From assembly GCA_038501195.1 (NCBI GenBank), contig JBBPUQ010000009.1, positions 3,162,001 to 3,226,000 on the forward strand: a DNA stretch of 64,000 nucleotides, written 5' to 3'. This stretch comes from Nemania diffusa (lineage: Eukaryota > Ascomycota > Sordariomycetes > Xylariales > Xylariaceae). Each line of letters opens with the position of its first letter. The first letter of the stretch is position 1. The notes beneath the pieces are model-generated. The model had not been told where the DNA came from and did no database searches. It was given only the letters and a program-made list of their open reading frames with translations. This document shows positions 22,797 to 33,798 of this stretch, piece after piece. The position numbers and the translations under genes were made by a program.

Positions 22797-23991
22797 TAGA
22801 TGCAATATAAGGGGTTCAGAGCCCCCCAACTTAACTTTGGATTACTGGCATTCAGTACCTAGTCGTGCTCAGATTAAGCATTGCGACGAACATCTTATAC
22901 CTGCACAGAAAAGTTAAGAGTACCTACAGCTAAACAACCACGGAGGTTATGACAAGCGAAAGAGATATTCGGAGATAAGATCTAAATTAAAGATTCTAAG
23001 CTTGATGGGAGGATTGAGCTCAGCTCGCATGCAAGGTACAAGACCACGCCGCAAGGATTCTAGGAATAAATGTGGCTGCAGAAGGAAACTGGTTTTGTCT
23101 TAGACTAGTCGCGGATTTAATCCGGCAACGGCGTTCCTGTGCGAAGTCAGATTTTGACGATTATGCCGTTTGAAATGCCAGTTGCCCTGTCGACTCCGTA
23201 GCTTTTTACGCAACGTACAAGTACGGTCGGCAAAAGGCAACGAATGCTTAATGGATTAGTCATAGGTAACTGCTCAGCTGACCAAAGACCTTTGTTTTGA
23301 GACATGTGTGCCAAGATAGATTAGAGTCATTGTTGGCAAGTGGCGCGGTAAGAAAGGCTGGTACCTAGACTAGGCATTCTATCGAAGTCTCTGGACAGCG
23401 ATTGGGAGTACTGCTACCACCATATGACGTATTGGCGGACATTGGAGTGTTGCTTGTATCCTATGGCGCTTAGCAAGCTTAGAGCTTTGTTGTCAAAGTA
23501 TAAACAAACAGATGTAGAGTTGAAAATGAATATCAAAGGAATAACCGATACGAGCTGAATATCCGAAATAATTAAATGAAACCGGTGAAAAGATCTGCAT
23601 ATCCTAGTACATAAATAGTTACTATGTACAGTACATAAACACCCTAACCTACTAGACTCTAGAGTGATAAAATAACTCGACTTTATGGTCGGCGCCAAGA
23701 TCGCCATGACAAACTGTCGGGAATCCAGTCGTCCCCGGCGCTGCGTCATTGATATCTATGACGCAAGGTGCTTTGTGAGAATCCGGGGATACAGATGTGC
23801 TCCTAGTGGTATTAAAAGATGAGCTTGAAATAGTACGTTATTGAAGATCGATTTTCAAAAGCCTTAAATGGCTGTTCGCAGTTCTCAGATGGTATACTCA
23901 GCCTAGTAGCTGAAGAAGCGCAAACGGGTACATTTGTATTTAATGGATAAGTTGCTGTTTCCAGCATGCCTCTACTCTAAATTAACAAGTA
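22797..23991. other. Intergenic, no gene seen
   Basis: 3' region of the GH79 gene and further sequence without coding character. The minus-strand frame 23414-23749 has no recognisable feature. Confidence 0.55.
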
Positions 23992-24475
23992 CTCGGTACC
24001 AGGGTTGAAATTTAGTATCTTAGTAATTAGGACTAATTTAGTATTACTAGATTAGTACTTACTTTAGTACTGATTTTTCAAGTACTAAGCTAGTATTAGT
24101 ACTATTTTCAAAATACTAATATTAATTTAGTAATACTAAGTTAGTATTTAGTATAATACTAAGTACTAAAATATTCACTTATATAAGCTATAAACGTTTG
24201 TATATAAGAATAATTACTTAGGTAAATCAAGTGGTCTGTGCGCAGCTGTGGCTTATAGCTGTGGCTTTATAATACAAGCAGTTGAAATAGTAGCTAAGCA
24301 GTAAATTTTAGTACTTAGTATTTAGTACTAGTATTTCTTAGTATTTTAGTATTAGTATTAGTACTCGGTAGTACTAAACTAAGTTAGTCTTAGTACTAGG
24401 TAATACTAAACTAAGTTAGTATTAGTACTAACTAATACTAAATTAGTATTACTAAATTTCAACCCTGCTCGGTAC
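23992..24475. mobile_element. Non-autonomous hAT-type transposon (MITE) with 8-bp target duplication
   Basis: The element itself is 24000-24467 (468 bases). It begins CAGGGTTGAAATTTAGTA and ends with the exact reverse complement, a perfect 18-base terminal inverted repeat. It is flanked on both sides by the direct repeat CTCGGTAC (23992-23999 and 24468-24475). An 8-base duplication and CAGGG-type ends are hallmarks of the hAT superfamily. It codes for nothing. Both arms are built from imperfect TAGTA/TACTA repeats that make nearly the whole element an imperfect palindrome around a unique core (about 24180-24300). Identical ends and duplication suggest it is fairly recent. Confidence 0.88.
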
Positions 24476-27111
24476 AATATTATAGTCAGATTGCCATCAC
24501 AAGATAGCTACACATTGTTCAAGCCACCTATCTAATAACGGCGAGAATAATAGATTTAAGACTAAGAAAGGAATACGAAGATTATATGGTAATACTATCA
24601 CAGCATTTCCTTATTAGCGCATAATTGTCCCGATGAGAGTGTTCGTAGACAGTATCGGTATTATATCTGCCGAGAAACCTACCTGACTTTAAACACCGAT
24701 TATAAGAACCGGGCAGACCCAGGTAATCGGCCTTGTTGGGTCGAGCCAGCATTTCATTCCGTAAGTGTCTAACCGGACTAGTAAGAACCTCGGGGACTAT
24801 ATGGTGCCGAACGGATCACTACTCTATCTTTTATTAATATCGTAGCAAGGCCTACCATCACAATACTGTAAGGGCTCATCACAATTATCGATTGCTCGTC
24901 ATTCAAAACTCGGCCGAACAGGACTTTTACTTGAGTACCAACTAATCACCTCAACTTTCCCGAATAAACAAGGCAGATAGTTATGCAGTGTATAGCCATT
25001 TGTTGAGTTTGCTTCGGAATACCTGATTAATACAACAAGTATGGTTGTTGACCGACGCATCTTAGAAGTCAATCTCTAGCTACCTTGATTAGGACTAGGG
25101 TACCTAAATTAACAAATATGCTTTCAGGGTCTAATTATGGGGGTCTGGGAGAATGACGTACATCTACGTCACCATCCCGGATGTTCTTCACGCTAGGTAT
25201 TGAGACAGTCATGGATCCCCTTCTTTTTTTATGGGCCTCAGAGCTTCAATTTTCTGTTGCACTCTAGTTGGCAATTGTAATTGTCGATGTAACTAAACAC
25301 ACATGCGAACTGCAACTGGGATCATGATTGGAATAAACCATGTGATATTAGTTTACTTATAGCCTGTAGATACGTAGGCAGAGCGTAGGTATTCTATACG
25401 CTATCTACCTACACTACACACCTACTCTAAGTACTCGGATATTAGCCTCGAGTTGGATAGGTGTAGATAAGTGAAGAGCATGCAGGTCCGCCTCATCAAG
25501 CGAAATCTAGTTCTATAGCGATGATTTCACGAATCAAGACAGCAGCATGATGCAATCTAATCAATATAGTATCAGACAACTCAACCCCCTTTCACCAATC
25601 ACCCGTACTGAAACATTCATAATATCTACGTCCGTATCTATACAAGCATAAGCACATCTAGCTACCTGAGTATGTACCTACATATAGTTAAGTATTTATA
25701 AGTGGATATAGACTGCCTAGGTAGCTACATCCTACGTCGGTAGAGTTGCATTAGACATATATGCTTTCCTTATGCTTTAGGGCGGATATCCGAGCTTTAG
25801 GCATATTGCCCGCAGGTCTAGCTCGAGTTGGGTATTGATATGTGAACCGGATCGTGCCATCGACCGTACCTAACTAAGCTGGTCGGCCTCCTGCTCTACC
25901 CACATACTTACTTCGGTATTTATCATATAGGTAGTAGGTATTTTACAACCTCTCACCATCCGGCTATATTTATCTTAATGAGTACAAGGTACGTATAACT
26001 TGAAGGATAGGTTGAAACTAACACTTTACACGTCCATCTAGCTGCCATCCCAATTCACTTAAAATATACAAATGGCTATTAATCGTTACCTAGTTCTGGC
26101 TAAAGATTTGTGGCTCACAGATCATTGTTATTCTTCTAACTACCAAGTAGGTGCCTTTTGATATATATGTCCTTATAATGAATCATCTCTTCTTGTTATC
26201 AGATGTGGCAAGATACATGTATGCTTACTTATAGATACCGAGACGGCTACATATAGGTACATCATGTATAAGATATTAACAGGTACCTAAGTAGGTAGGT
26301 ACATAGCAATGGCTATGGCTGATTGGTAGATACTGATTGGTAGCTATGACGCTAGACAGGCTAGGAATAGGGAGTTCTTAAAGATACGGTTATGACCTAA
26401 CGCTCCCACCCAAATACGCCTAATGCCCTCTCTGTGCAGGTGCTGAAAGCAATACATCATCACCTAAACTCACCCCAAACCCACCAACTAGAGCGCCCCG
26501 AGTATACCCCCCCTTCCCGCCTGCACAACGCCGGGCTTTTTCCTTGCTTTCTACCCTTCTCTCCCCCTCCATTTTTAATCCTGAAGCCATCCTGCAGATA
26601 ATTACGACTCGGCGTCTCGCATACTTTATTTGTTCCCATAGAATCCGCTTCTCTATACCTATCCTTCGTCGTCGCATACCGCTTCTCATAGTTAAAGAGC
26701 AAACATACCAACCTTTTTCCGGACACTATAGACTTCAACTCACTATCACCTCTAATCGCCAGGCTGCTTCATCTAGGTTACGGCAAGGGAAAAGTGTACC
26801 TTTTCCTTGTACAGCATTCCATCAGTTTATTCGTCCCTGCCTGCTCAGCTACGCATATTACTATAGCTTCCCAGGTTGCAGTTAAACAAGACAAGAACAA
26901 CACAAATCGCTGCCGGGTAGCTGCCTACTCGTAAACGTCCTGCGCCGTGCGCCGTTCTTTTCTGCATAGAAACATCACCTCAGCTTCAGTGGCCTCGCTG
27001 CTGCATCTGGTGACGTTTCAACGTAACCTTACTTACTTACCATCGACCACCCGAGAGCACCCGTACTGCACACCTCACGCACGTCCTGCGTGACGTCTTG
27101 GTAGTAGCACC
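24476..27111. other. Intergenic; promoter and leader of the kinase gene at the right end
   Basis: About 24480-26400 shows no coding signal and contains TAGGTA-type tracts (25380-25440, 25670-25740, 26280-26310). From about 26490 the sequence turns pyrimidine-rich (26500-26580), typical of promoters and long leaders of strongly expressed fungal genes. Frames at 26420-26885 have no family features. Confidence 0.55.
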
Positions 27112-29619
27112 ATGTCCACAATCCAGCAACTAAAGAACTTCATCCGCCATGGTATGCACGTTTATTCATTGCTCTTAGAATTGGAGTCTTAATTTATTTC
27201 ATTTGTATTCCCAATCCCCGGTGGACATTGTTTCTTTTTCCGCATTCCATTGCCAATCTCCCTCCGCTTTGTCATCATCACACACCTGCCTGTACCCATG
27301 TGATTGATGTCTTGCATCTGGCTTGTGGATCTGCAGTCCCCCAGCTTCTCTGTTTGCCCTAGCACAGTGACATCATTTGGCTAATTCCCCAAACAGGCAA
27401 GCAGGCCAGAGTTAACTACGACGACTCTGCGAAGAAACATGAGCAATCTCCTCCACCCACGACACAGAAAGTCATGGCACACCCTACAGACCCAGGCCTC
27501 GTTGCTGGTAGAGAGAAAAATGCCCCATTACCCGACGCCTATTCTGTCCAGCCCGGTGATGTCCAGAACCGTGTCGCCCAAGCCGATGGCGTAGCTGCTC
27601 ACCATGCTGAGGCTGACCAGAGTGCATCCTCGTCGTCACGCTCCAAGAGTAAGAAGGCTCCTGACCCGCACGTCGCCAAGATCGTGCAAGAAGAAAATGA
27701 GAGCCGCTCCAAGTTCCCCAAATACCCAGGGTTAGAACGATGGGAGTTGCTGGAGAAGATGGGAGATGGTGCCTTCAGCAACGTATATCGCGCGAGGGAT
27801 CGACAGGGAGACGCGGGTGAAGTTGCTATCAAGGTCGTCCGAAAATTCGAAATGAACAACATGCAGGTTAGTGGTCTTGTAGCTGATTTCTGATTGTCTT
27901 CGACCAGCTATTTCCTTGTTTGGTTATCAACGTTTTTTTCAATCTCGTTTTTCTTTACCAACGCGGAGGTCGCACTATAGGGCCAGAAACATCTACATCC
28001 GGATTTTAAGAAGGTCCCGAAAGCTGTCGAGGTGCGAAAACTATCTTTTATTTTGTCAAAATCTATTACAGCTGCATGCTATACTGGCTTGTTTGGTACA
28101 TCGTTGGCCATCATTCGGGTGTAGCGCTTCTCTTCATTCTATCTTTAAAGTAATCCAAAGCCAGCTACTATGATCAGAAACTGACACGCACAACAGAGAG
28201 CAAACATCTTGAAAGAGGTGCAGATCATGCGCCAGCTCGATCACCCCAATATTGTTAAACTTGTCGATTTTTCCGAGTCACGACAGTACTACTACATCAT
28301 ACTTGAGCTTGCGCCCGGTGGTGAATTGTTCCATCAGATTGTACGCCTAACGTACTTCAGCGAAGACCTTTCGAGACATGTTATTGTGCAGGTAGCTAAG
28401 GCCCTCGAATATCTACACGAGGAAAAAGGGGTCGTTCACCGGTAAGAGATTTTCATTGCGTGTTTATCTGCACCGTATCTATGGAGCCCAAGTTGTTACT
28501 GCCGATCCCGGCTAGCATCCTTTGGCATTTTGGTGGTTCCCCAAGGGACCAATTTCTGACCGTTTAAATAGAGATATTAAACCAGAAAATATCCTTTTCC
28601 GCCCAATTCCTTTTATGCCGTCGAAGACTCCAAAGCCAAAGCAACCTGGAGACGAGGACAAGGTCGATGAAGGCGAATTTGTTCTTGGCGTTGGCGCCGG
28701 AGAGATTGGTCAGATCAAGATTGCTGATTTTGGGTTATCGAAAATTGTATGGGACAAAGAGACAATGACACCCTGCGGTACTGTTGGGTACACTGCTCCG
28801 GAAATAGTCAAGGATGAGAGATATTCCAAGTCGGTCGACATGTGGGCTCTAGGATGCGTGCTTTATACGCTGCTCTGCGGCTTTCCTCCCTTCTATGACG
28901 AGAGTATTGAAGTGTTGACGGAAAAAGTCGCCAAGGGCCAATTTACATTCCTCTCTCCGTGGTGGGATGACATTTCCAAATCTGCTCAGGACCTAATTAG
29001 TCATCTCTTGACGGTCGATCCCGACAAGCGTTATACCATCAAGGAATTCTTGAGCCATCCATGGATCCAAGGATCTGGCCCGACACCCCGCTCTGAACAA
29101 AAGCTGCAAGAGCCCGAACGCCTACGTGCGTTTGACGCCTCTAAGTTGATGGATGGCGAAAAACGTATAGATTTCCGGTCCCCTGGTGCCGTGAATCTAC
29201 GTGAGATCTTTGATGTCGGATACTCTGTTCACCGCCAAGAGGAAGAAGCGAAGCGGAGGAAACAAGTCGGACCTAAAGCTGGTGGCCCTTCCCGATTAAC
29301 TAATCTCAACGAAGAATCTTCAGATGAGGATGACAAAACCGATGGGCAGCATAGCCGCAGATCCGATGATAATCAGTTAGAGCAAAGCATGCGAAACACG
29401 AATTTGGGTAAGGACCAGGAACGTGGTCGAGAGCGTGCTCGTCAAGGAGAGCGAGAGACGCGAGGGTACGGCCAGCACAGTGCTACGGTCGCACAAGCCG
29501 CTCGTCAGCAAGTTCGAGATCGCAATAGGCAGCGAGGGGCCTTCGAACTAAATATGGACGGTGCGACTTTACTAAGACAGAGAGCCAACAAACCTGCTGC
29601 TAGTGTCGGCGGGTTTTAG
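27112..29619 (+). CDS. Serine/threonine protein kinase of the CAMK group, RCK/Srk type
   Basis: Five exons (27112-27151, 27397-27866, 27981-28031, 28197-28441, 28572-29619) give 617 residues. Kinases of this type (Rck1/Rck2 in budding yeast, Srk1 in fission yeast) act below the Hog1-type stress MAP kinase. The kinase domain spans about 129-435: glycine loop Gly-Asp-Gly-Ala-Phe-Ser-Asn-Val, Lys159 in Val-Ala-Ile-Lys, Glu in the alphaC helix of exon 4, His-Arg-Asp (Arg269/Asp270, with the intron inside the Arg codon), Ala-Asp-Phe-Gly, and Thr-Ala-Pro-Glu. A Pro/Lys/Glu-rich insert of about 40 residues between the catalytic loop and DFG is characteristic of the subfamily. Exon 3 is only 51 bases, coding 17 residues. 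The tail is charged and Arg/Gln-rich. All junctions keep frame. Confidence 0.93.
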
Positions 29620-30523
29620 ACGGTATCACGACTTTTTTTTGTTAAATCCGTGTACAGGTATATCGTGTAAGATGGATTGCGCTAGACGTGACCATCCGGT
29701 TCACCAAGGCTTTGACGCAATTGTGCAGCTTTCAGGCCACTGGTTGGGAATACAATATTAGCATATGATGGTTCGGGCGTGGTGTATCGGTCTGAATGAG
29801 CACATCACGGAGTTGTTGGGTTTGCTTTGTATCATTGTATGCGCCATTATACACATAAGAGTAGGTAGGCGTTTTATGGAAGCTCTAGCTCACTTTACCA
29901 GCCAATCCAGATGAATTGAAATGAGTCCATCATCACATCTACATTCTTCACATACTTACAGTCTCGGATAGTCGCCCTTGACTTGTCTTTGCCCCTGGAA
30001 AATGTATTAAACCCGTGAGACAAATGTCTTAAGAGTCGCTTTGCCTACCCGTCTAATAGCAATTAATACTAAGTCGCTCAGGGAAGCCGAAGCCTCGGTG
30101 GGTCGGTTTCATTATTGTGACTGTCCAGACCTGCCCATAGGGTATCTATTAAGGGAGCTTTCTTACGATGGCTTCGATATTAATCGCCCTTGGAATCAAT
30201 ACGACTCCCTTTCCATGCCGAAGTTATTATAAGAAGCTTCAGTACACCCGCCTCAATGAGCCCCTATCTGGCTCCCGGTCCTGTCCATCCATCAACACAT
30301 CGGCTAGGGATAACACACTAGACAAGTGTGATCTCACCTTGCGGGTGCGTTTGCCCTCTGTGTCCGCCGTTACCTATTCCCTCTACATTACTTGATCGTT
30401 GCACTTACCTCTTCCCTTACCAAATACCATGGACTTCGCTTCACCTAAGAGATCCTAATCCACACTTTCATCAAACGCGAGGTGCTTTTATTCCCCTCTT
30501 TTTTTTTATAATAGTTCGCACCA
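29620..30523. other. Intergenic, no gene seen
   Basis: 3' UTR of the kinase and promoter of the proline-rich protein. The frames at 30041-30395 show no coding features. CT-rich sequence precedes 30524. Confidence 0.55.
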
Positions 30524-32047
30524 ATGGCGAGCCTCACGCCCCCCATCACAGCAGAGCTGGTGGTGCGATATATCAGCAGCACGGGCGCATGCGTCATAGA
30601 CCTGCCTGCGGCCGGGCCGTCCCTGGACATGTGCAGCTCGATCGAGATCCGCGTCCAGAAGGAGGACGTCATCGCGCGGCACCCCGAGGCCATCTGCATC
30701 ACGCCGTCGTGGCCCATGCACGTGGACCAGGACAGGCATCAGGGCCAGGACCCGCCGCCGGGCGGTAAGCGCCCGCCTGCGCACCCCGGGCAGGAACCTG
30801 GCGGGCGCCACTCGCCCTGGTGGACTACCGGTTGGCCGAGGGGCCCGGGTCCGAAGGGGCATGGTGGTGGTGGTGGTTGGGGCGGTGGTGATCACGGTCA
30901 TGGTCATGGTGGTGGAGGTGGAGGTGATCATGATCATGGCTGGATGCCGCCTGAGCACGGTGGTCCGCCCGAAAATAAATCGCCACCACCGCCGCCTGCA
31001 CCGGTTCCTGCCAAAGAGGAGCCCCCTTGGGAACCTCCTGCCCACCCTGTTCCCCCCTTTCGCCCTGCTGCTGCTCCTAGGCCCACACCTGGCCACATGC
31101 CACTATCGCCACCAGCCGGACCGCCGGGCGGCGAAGGGGGCGACGGCGGTGGTCCACCGCCGGGTCCTCCTGATCCACCCCCGTCTCCGTCTACACCTGC
31201 ACGGCCGAGCGAGCCCGAGTCTCCTGGGATCGTCAAGGTCTCGAGTAGCTCATTACCTCCGCCGCCAGTTAGCACTCTGCAAAGTATAACGCAGAGCACA
31301 CCGCAGAGCACACCACAAAGCACGCCACAAAGTACACCGGAAAGGACACCAGAAAACACACCTCAGCCAACACCACCAACAGATCCCGGCCCATTGCCCG
31401 CCCCCGAGCGGCCCAAAGAACCGCCCGCTCCAAACCCTCCCCCAGCGCCCGCCCCTAATCCTCCTCCCCCTATCCCTCCTCCTTCCCGCCCGCCTCACTC
31501 CCCGCCCGCTGCACCCCTAGACGCCTGCGACTCGACATACGCCACCATCGACCTGTCGAAGATCACAGGGCTGACCGCGGACTCCTACGACCAATACCTC
31601 GACCTCCTCGGCCCCGACATCAGCGGGATGCTGGCCGGCTTCGTCGGCAGCGGCGCGAAGCCCGCCAAGAAGAAGAAGCCCCTGGCGCCGCCGCAGCCGC
31701 TCGTCCACCAGTACCGCGTGCGCTGCGACGTCAAGCTCCCCGACGGCCCCGCGGCGCCGCAGTTCCCCGGGGAAGAGCACACGCGCAAGGTCCCCGATGG
31801 ACACCGCGGGTGTCTGGAGGCGTGCGAGCGCGAGGCTATCGGCAGGGCGAAGGCGAGGGGGCAGCTTAGCGAGTGCCTCGGCGTTGCGTACCGGGGGTTG
31901 TTCGGGCCTGGGGCGGATGGGGGGTGGGAGGGGGAGGGGGAGTGTAGGTTTTGGTGTGGGGATGTGTTGGAGCATGAGTTGTTGCCTGTGCATGCTTTGC
32001 CGGGCGCTGGGGAGGAGGAGGGGAGGTGGCAGATGTTTTATATGTGA
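30524..32047 (+). CDS. Proline-rich low-complexity protein with Cys-containing C-terminal domain
   Basis: Single exon, 507 residues, unrecognised. Residues 1-65 form a compact start with Cys-Val-Ile-Asp-Leu and Ile-Glu-Ile-Arg-Val. Then follows a Gly/His block (about 110-145, with Asp-His-Gly-His-Gly-His and Asp-His-Asp-His) that could bind metal, a long Pro-rich linker, and a tandem run of Gln-Ser-Thr-Pro units (about 255-275). The last 170 residues look folded, with six or seven cysteines including Cys-Leu-Glu-Ala-Cys and Cys-Arg-Phe-Trp-Cys; their spacing loosely resembles PAN/apple-type modules, but I cannot confirm that. There is no signal peptide at the chosen ATG. The gene is GC-rich, so antisense frames here (30506-31096, 31517-31993) are shadows. 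Confidence 0.7.
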   Translation: MASLTPPITAELVVRYISSTGACVIDLPAAGPSLDMCSSIEIRVQKEDVIARHPEAICITPSWPMHVDQDRHQGQDPPPGGKRPPAHPGQEPGGRHSPWWTTGWPRGPGPKGHGGGGGWGGGDHGHGHGGGGGGDHDHGWMPPEHGGPPENKSPPPPPAPVPAKEEPPWEPPAHPVPPFRPAAAPRPTPGHMPLSPPAGPPGGEGGDGGGPPPGPPDPPPSPSTPARPSEPESPGIVKVSSSSLPPPPVSTLQSITQSTPQSTPQSTPQSTPERTPENTPQPTPPTDPGPLPAPERPKEPPAPNPPPAPAPNPPPPIPPPSRPPHSPPAAPLDACDSTYATIDLSKITGLTADSYDQYLDLLGPDISGMLAGFVGSGAKPAKKKKPLAPPQPLVHQYRVRCDVKLPDGPAAPQFPGEEHTRKVPDGHRGCLEACEREAIGRAKARGQLSECLGVAYRGLFGPGADGGWEGEGECRFWCGDVLEHELLPVHALPGAGEEEGRWQMFYM

Positions 32048-32661
32048 GGGTAGCTTTTGTTTTTATTTTTTTATTTTTTTTTCCGTTACTGTCTATCTGT
32101 AAGCTTCTTCGCTTCTTCTTTCGTCGGGGCTTCTGGGAAGCTTTTCATCCAGATATCGGCTGTTATCTCTGTCTGGATTTGGTTTGGCGGGCGTGCGGGT
32201 GTATGGATTTGGTTGTAATGGGCCCGGCGAATGGACGGATGCGTGCCTTTTTTATGTTAGTTCATGATATATCTTAGACATAGTTACTGAAAAGCGTGTT
32301 TCACAACTCTAGGTCGAGATGTTCAACCTTCTATCTTGGAAGAACACATCGAATACATAGTACCAACATTAACACAAGTAGAGGGTGTATTAGATTTTAA
32401 ATGGTAGTAGAATGAGCGTCACTTGACTAGTTAATCACGAACTATGTAAAGCAGCGGAAGGTCTCCCAGTTATGTACCATTCTCAAAAGTTGTATATTCA
32501 ATTCTATATACCATAGGCTCCGAGAACAGTATATCGCTTTTGTGCCTTACGTCAAATCCCCAAAACGCCCGCTGCAATGCCTAAAGGTGACATCCGCTCC
32601 TCTTCAAGTACTACAATCAAACCGACCCCCTAGAAAAGTTGAAACCTAACGCGTCAATGAC
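32048..32661. other. Intergenic, convergent 3' ends
   Basis: T-rich 3' region of the proline-rich gene (about 32050-32095) followed by the 3' region of the next gene on the minus strand. No gene is seen. Confidence 0.6.
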
Positions 32662-33798
32662 TTAGGTGTGGCCGACAAGACCGGTCTGGGGGGCGTTGTC
32701 GGGGTTGATGTTAGCACCGGCAAAGCCGAGCGCAGTGTTCCAGGCGTTGGCAGTCGAGGCGTCACGAGTGCCAGCGCCGAGGGTGGCCTGCTGGCTGCGG
32801 CAGAAGGTGACGGCATCATCAGCGGCGCCACAGACGTTGACGAGCTGGTCGCAGATGCGGTTGAAGATGATGTTGGGGTTCAGGGCCTCCTGCTGGCCCT
32901 TGTTGACGACGGGGTCCTGTGCCTGGAAGGTGAATTCGCCAGCCTTACGTCCGTTCAGCGACTCCTCGAACTTAACAGTGGGCGTGCAGGTACCGAAGTC
33001 GAGACCGAGCGACGACGCCTCGAAGCCAGTGAAGGTTCCAGTGACGGGGTCAGAGACAGCACCAGCGCCGGCTACAGCACTGGAGTCGGTGGTGCTACCG
33101 CTGTTACCAGAGGAGACGGCGGCGGCGGTAGTGGTTGCGGCTGCTGCAGCGGTAGTAGTGGTGGTCTTCTTGGAGCCAGCGCAGGTGAAGGTGGCCTTAG
33201 CAGACGTCGTAGTGGCCGCAGTCGTAGTAGCAGCAGCGGCAGCGGTAGTGGTAGCAGCACTTCCGGTGTTGCCACTGCTAGCACCACCAGCGGCGGCAGC
33301 TCCATTCACCGTGAAGTTAGAGAAGCCCTGAGCAACCATGACTTGAGCGACGCTGAGGCCACTGGCGGAAAAGGGAGCTGTGAGGGACTTGGCAGAGAGG
33401 GCATTCTCGGTGTCAGAGCCCCCAACAGCGGGGTCGATGAGGGGGACGATGCCTCGGAGATCCGCGGTAGCGGGCAGAGAAGCATCGCCACAGATGTTCG
33501 GGACGCTAACGACAAAGGGGTTGAAGTTCTGCTCAGCGGCCACGAGCTTCTGTGCCGCCGAGATGACCTGGGGATCGGTGCCGAGGGTCGACACGATCTG
33601 GTCAGCAAGGGTGAGCTTGTTGCAGGGATTCGCGGCGGCAAGGAGGACACCGGGAACCGCACCGGCCAATGTATCGGCCTGGCCAGGCTGGCCAAAGGCC
33701 CTCAAGGCCGTGATGAAGCTAACAGGGGTCTGTTCCTGGCCGAAACGGGCCTCGGCAACAGCCAGGAGGGCGGCGGTGAAAGCGACTTTGGTATACAT
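32662..33798 (-). CDS. Secreted Ala/Thr-rich cell-surface-type protein
   Basis: Single exon, 378 residues from the ATG at 33798. The frame is open further upstream, but the methionine at 33798 is followed at once by a clear signal peptide (Met-Tyr-Thr-Lys-Val, hydrophobic core, cut near Glu-Ala-Arg). The N-terminal domain (about 20-180) has conserved-looking Asn-Pro-Cys-Asn-Lys and Pro-Asn-Ile-Cys-Gly-Asp. A mucin-like stretch of Ala/Thr runs at about 183-260 and is likely O-glycosylated. The C-terminal domain has Phe-Gly-Thr-Cys-Thr-Pro, Cys-Asp-Gln-Leu-Val-Asn-Val-Cys and Thr-Phe-Cys-Arg. Proteins of this layout are widespread in ascomycetes and lack an assigned role; some carry misleading database names. 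No GPI signal is visible at the C-terminus. Confidence 0.85.
   Translation of the reverse strand: MYTKVAFTAALLAVAEARFGQEQTPVSFITALRAFGQPGQADTLAGAVPGVLLAAANPCNKLTLADQIVSTLGTDPQVISAAQKLVAAEQNFNPFVVSVPNICGDASLPATADLRGIVPLIDPAVGGSDTENALSAKSLTAPFSASGLSVAQVMVAQGFSNFTVNGAAAAGGASSGNTGSAATTTAAAAATTTAATTTSAKATFTCAGSKKTTTTTAAAAATTTAAAVSSGNSGSTTDSSAVAGAGAVSDPVTGTFTGFEASSLGLDFGTCTPTVKFEESLNGRKAGEFTFQAQDPVVNKGQQEALNPNIIFNRICDQLVNVCGAADDAVTFCRSQQATLGAGTRDASTANAWNTALGFAGANINPDNAPQTGLVGHT

Noticed and set aside
30506..31993. Minus-strand frames opposite the proline-rich gene
   Set aside because: Complement of a Pro/Gly-rich coding frame; composition explains the lack of stops.
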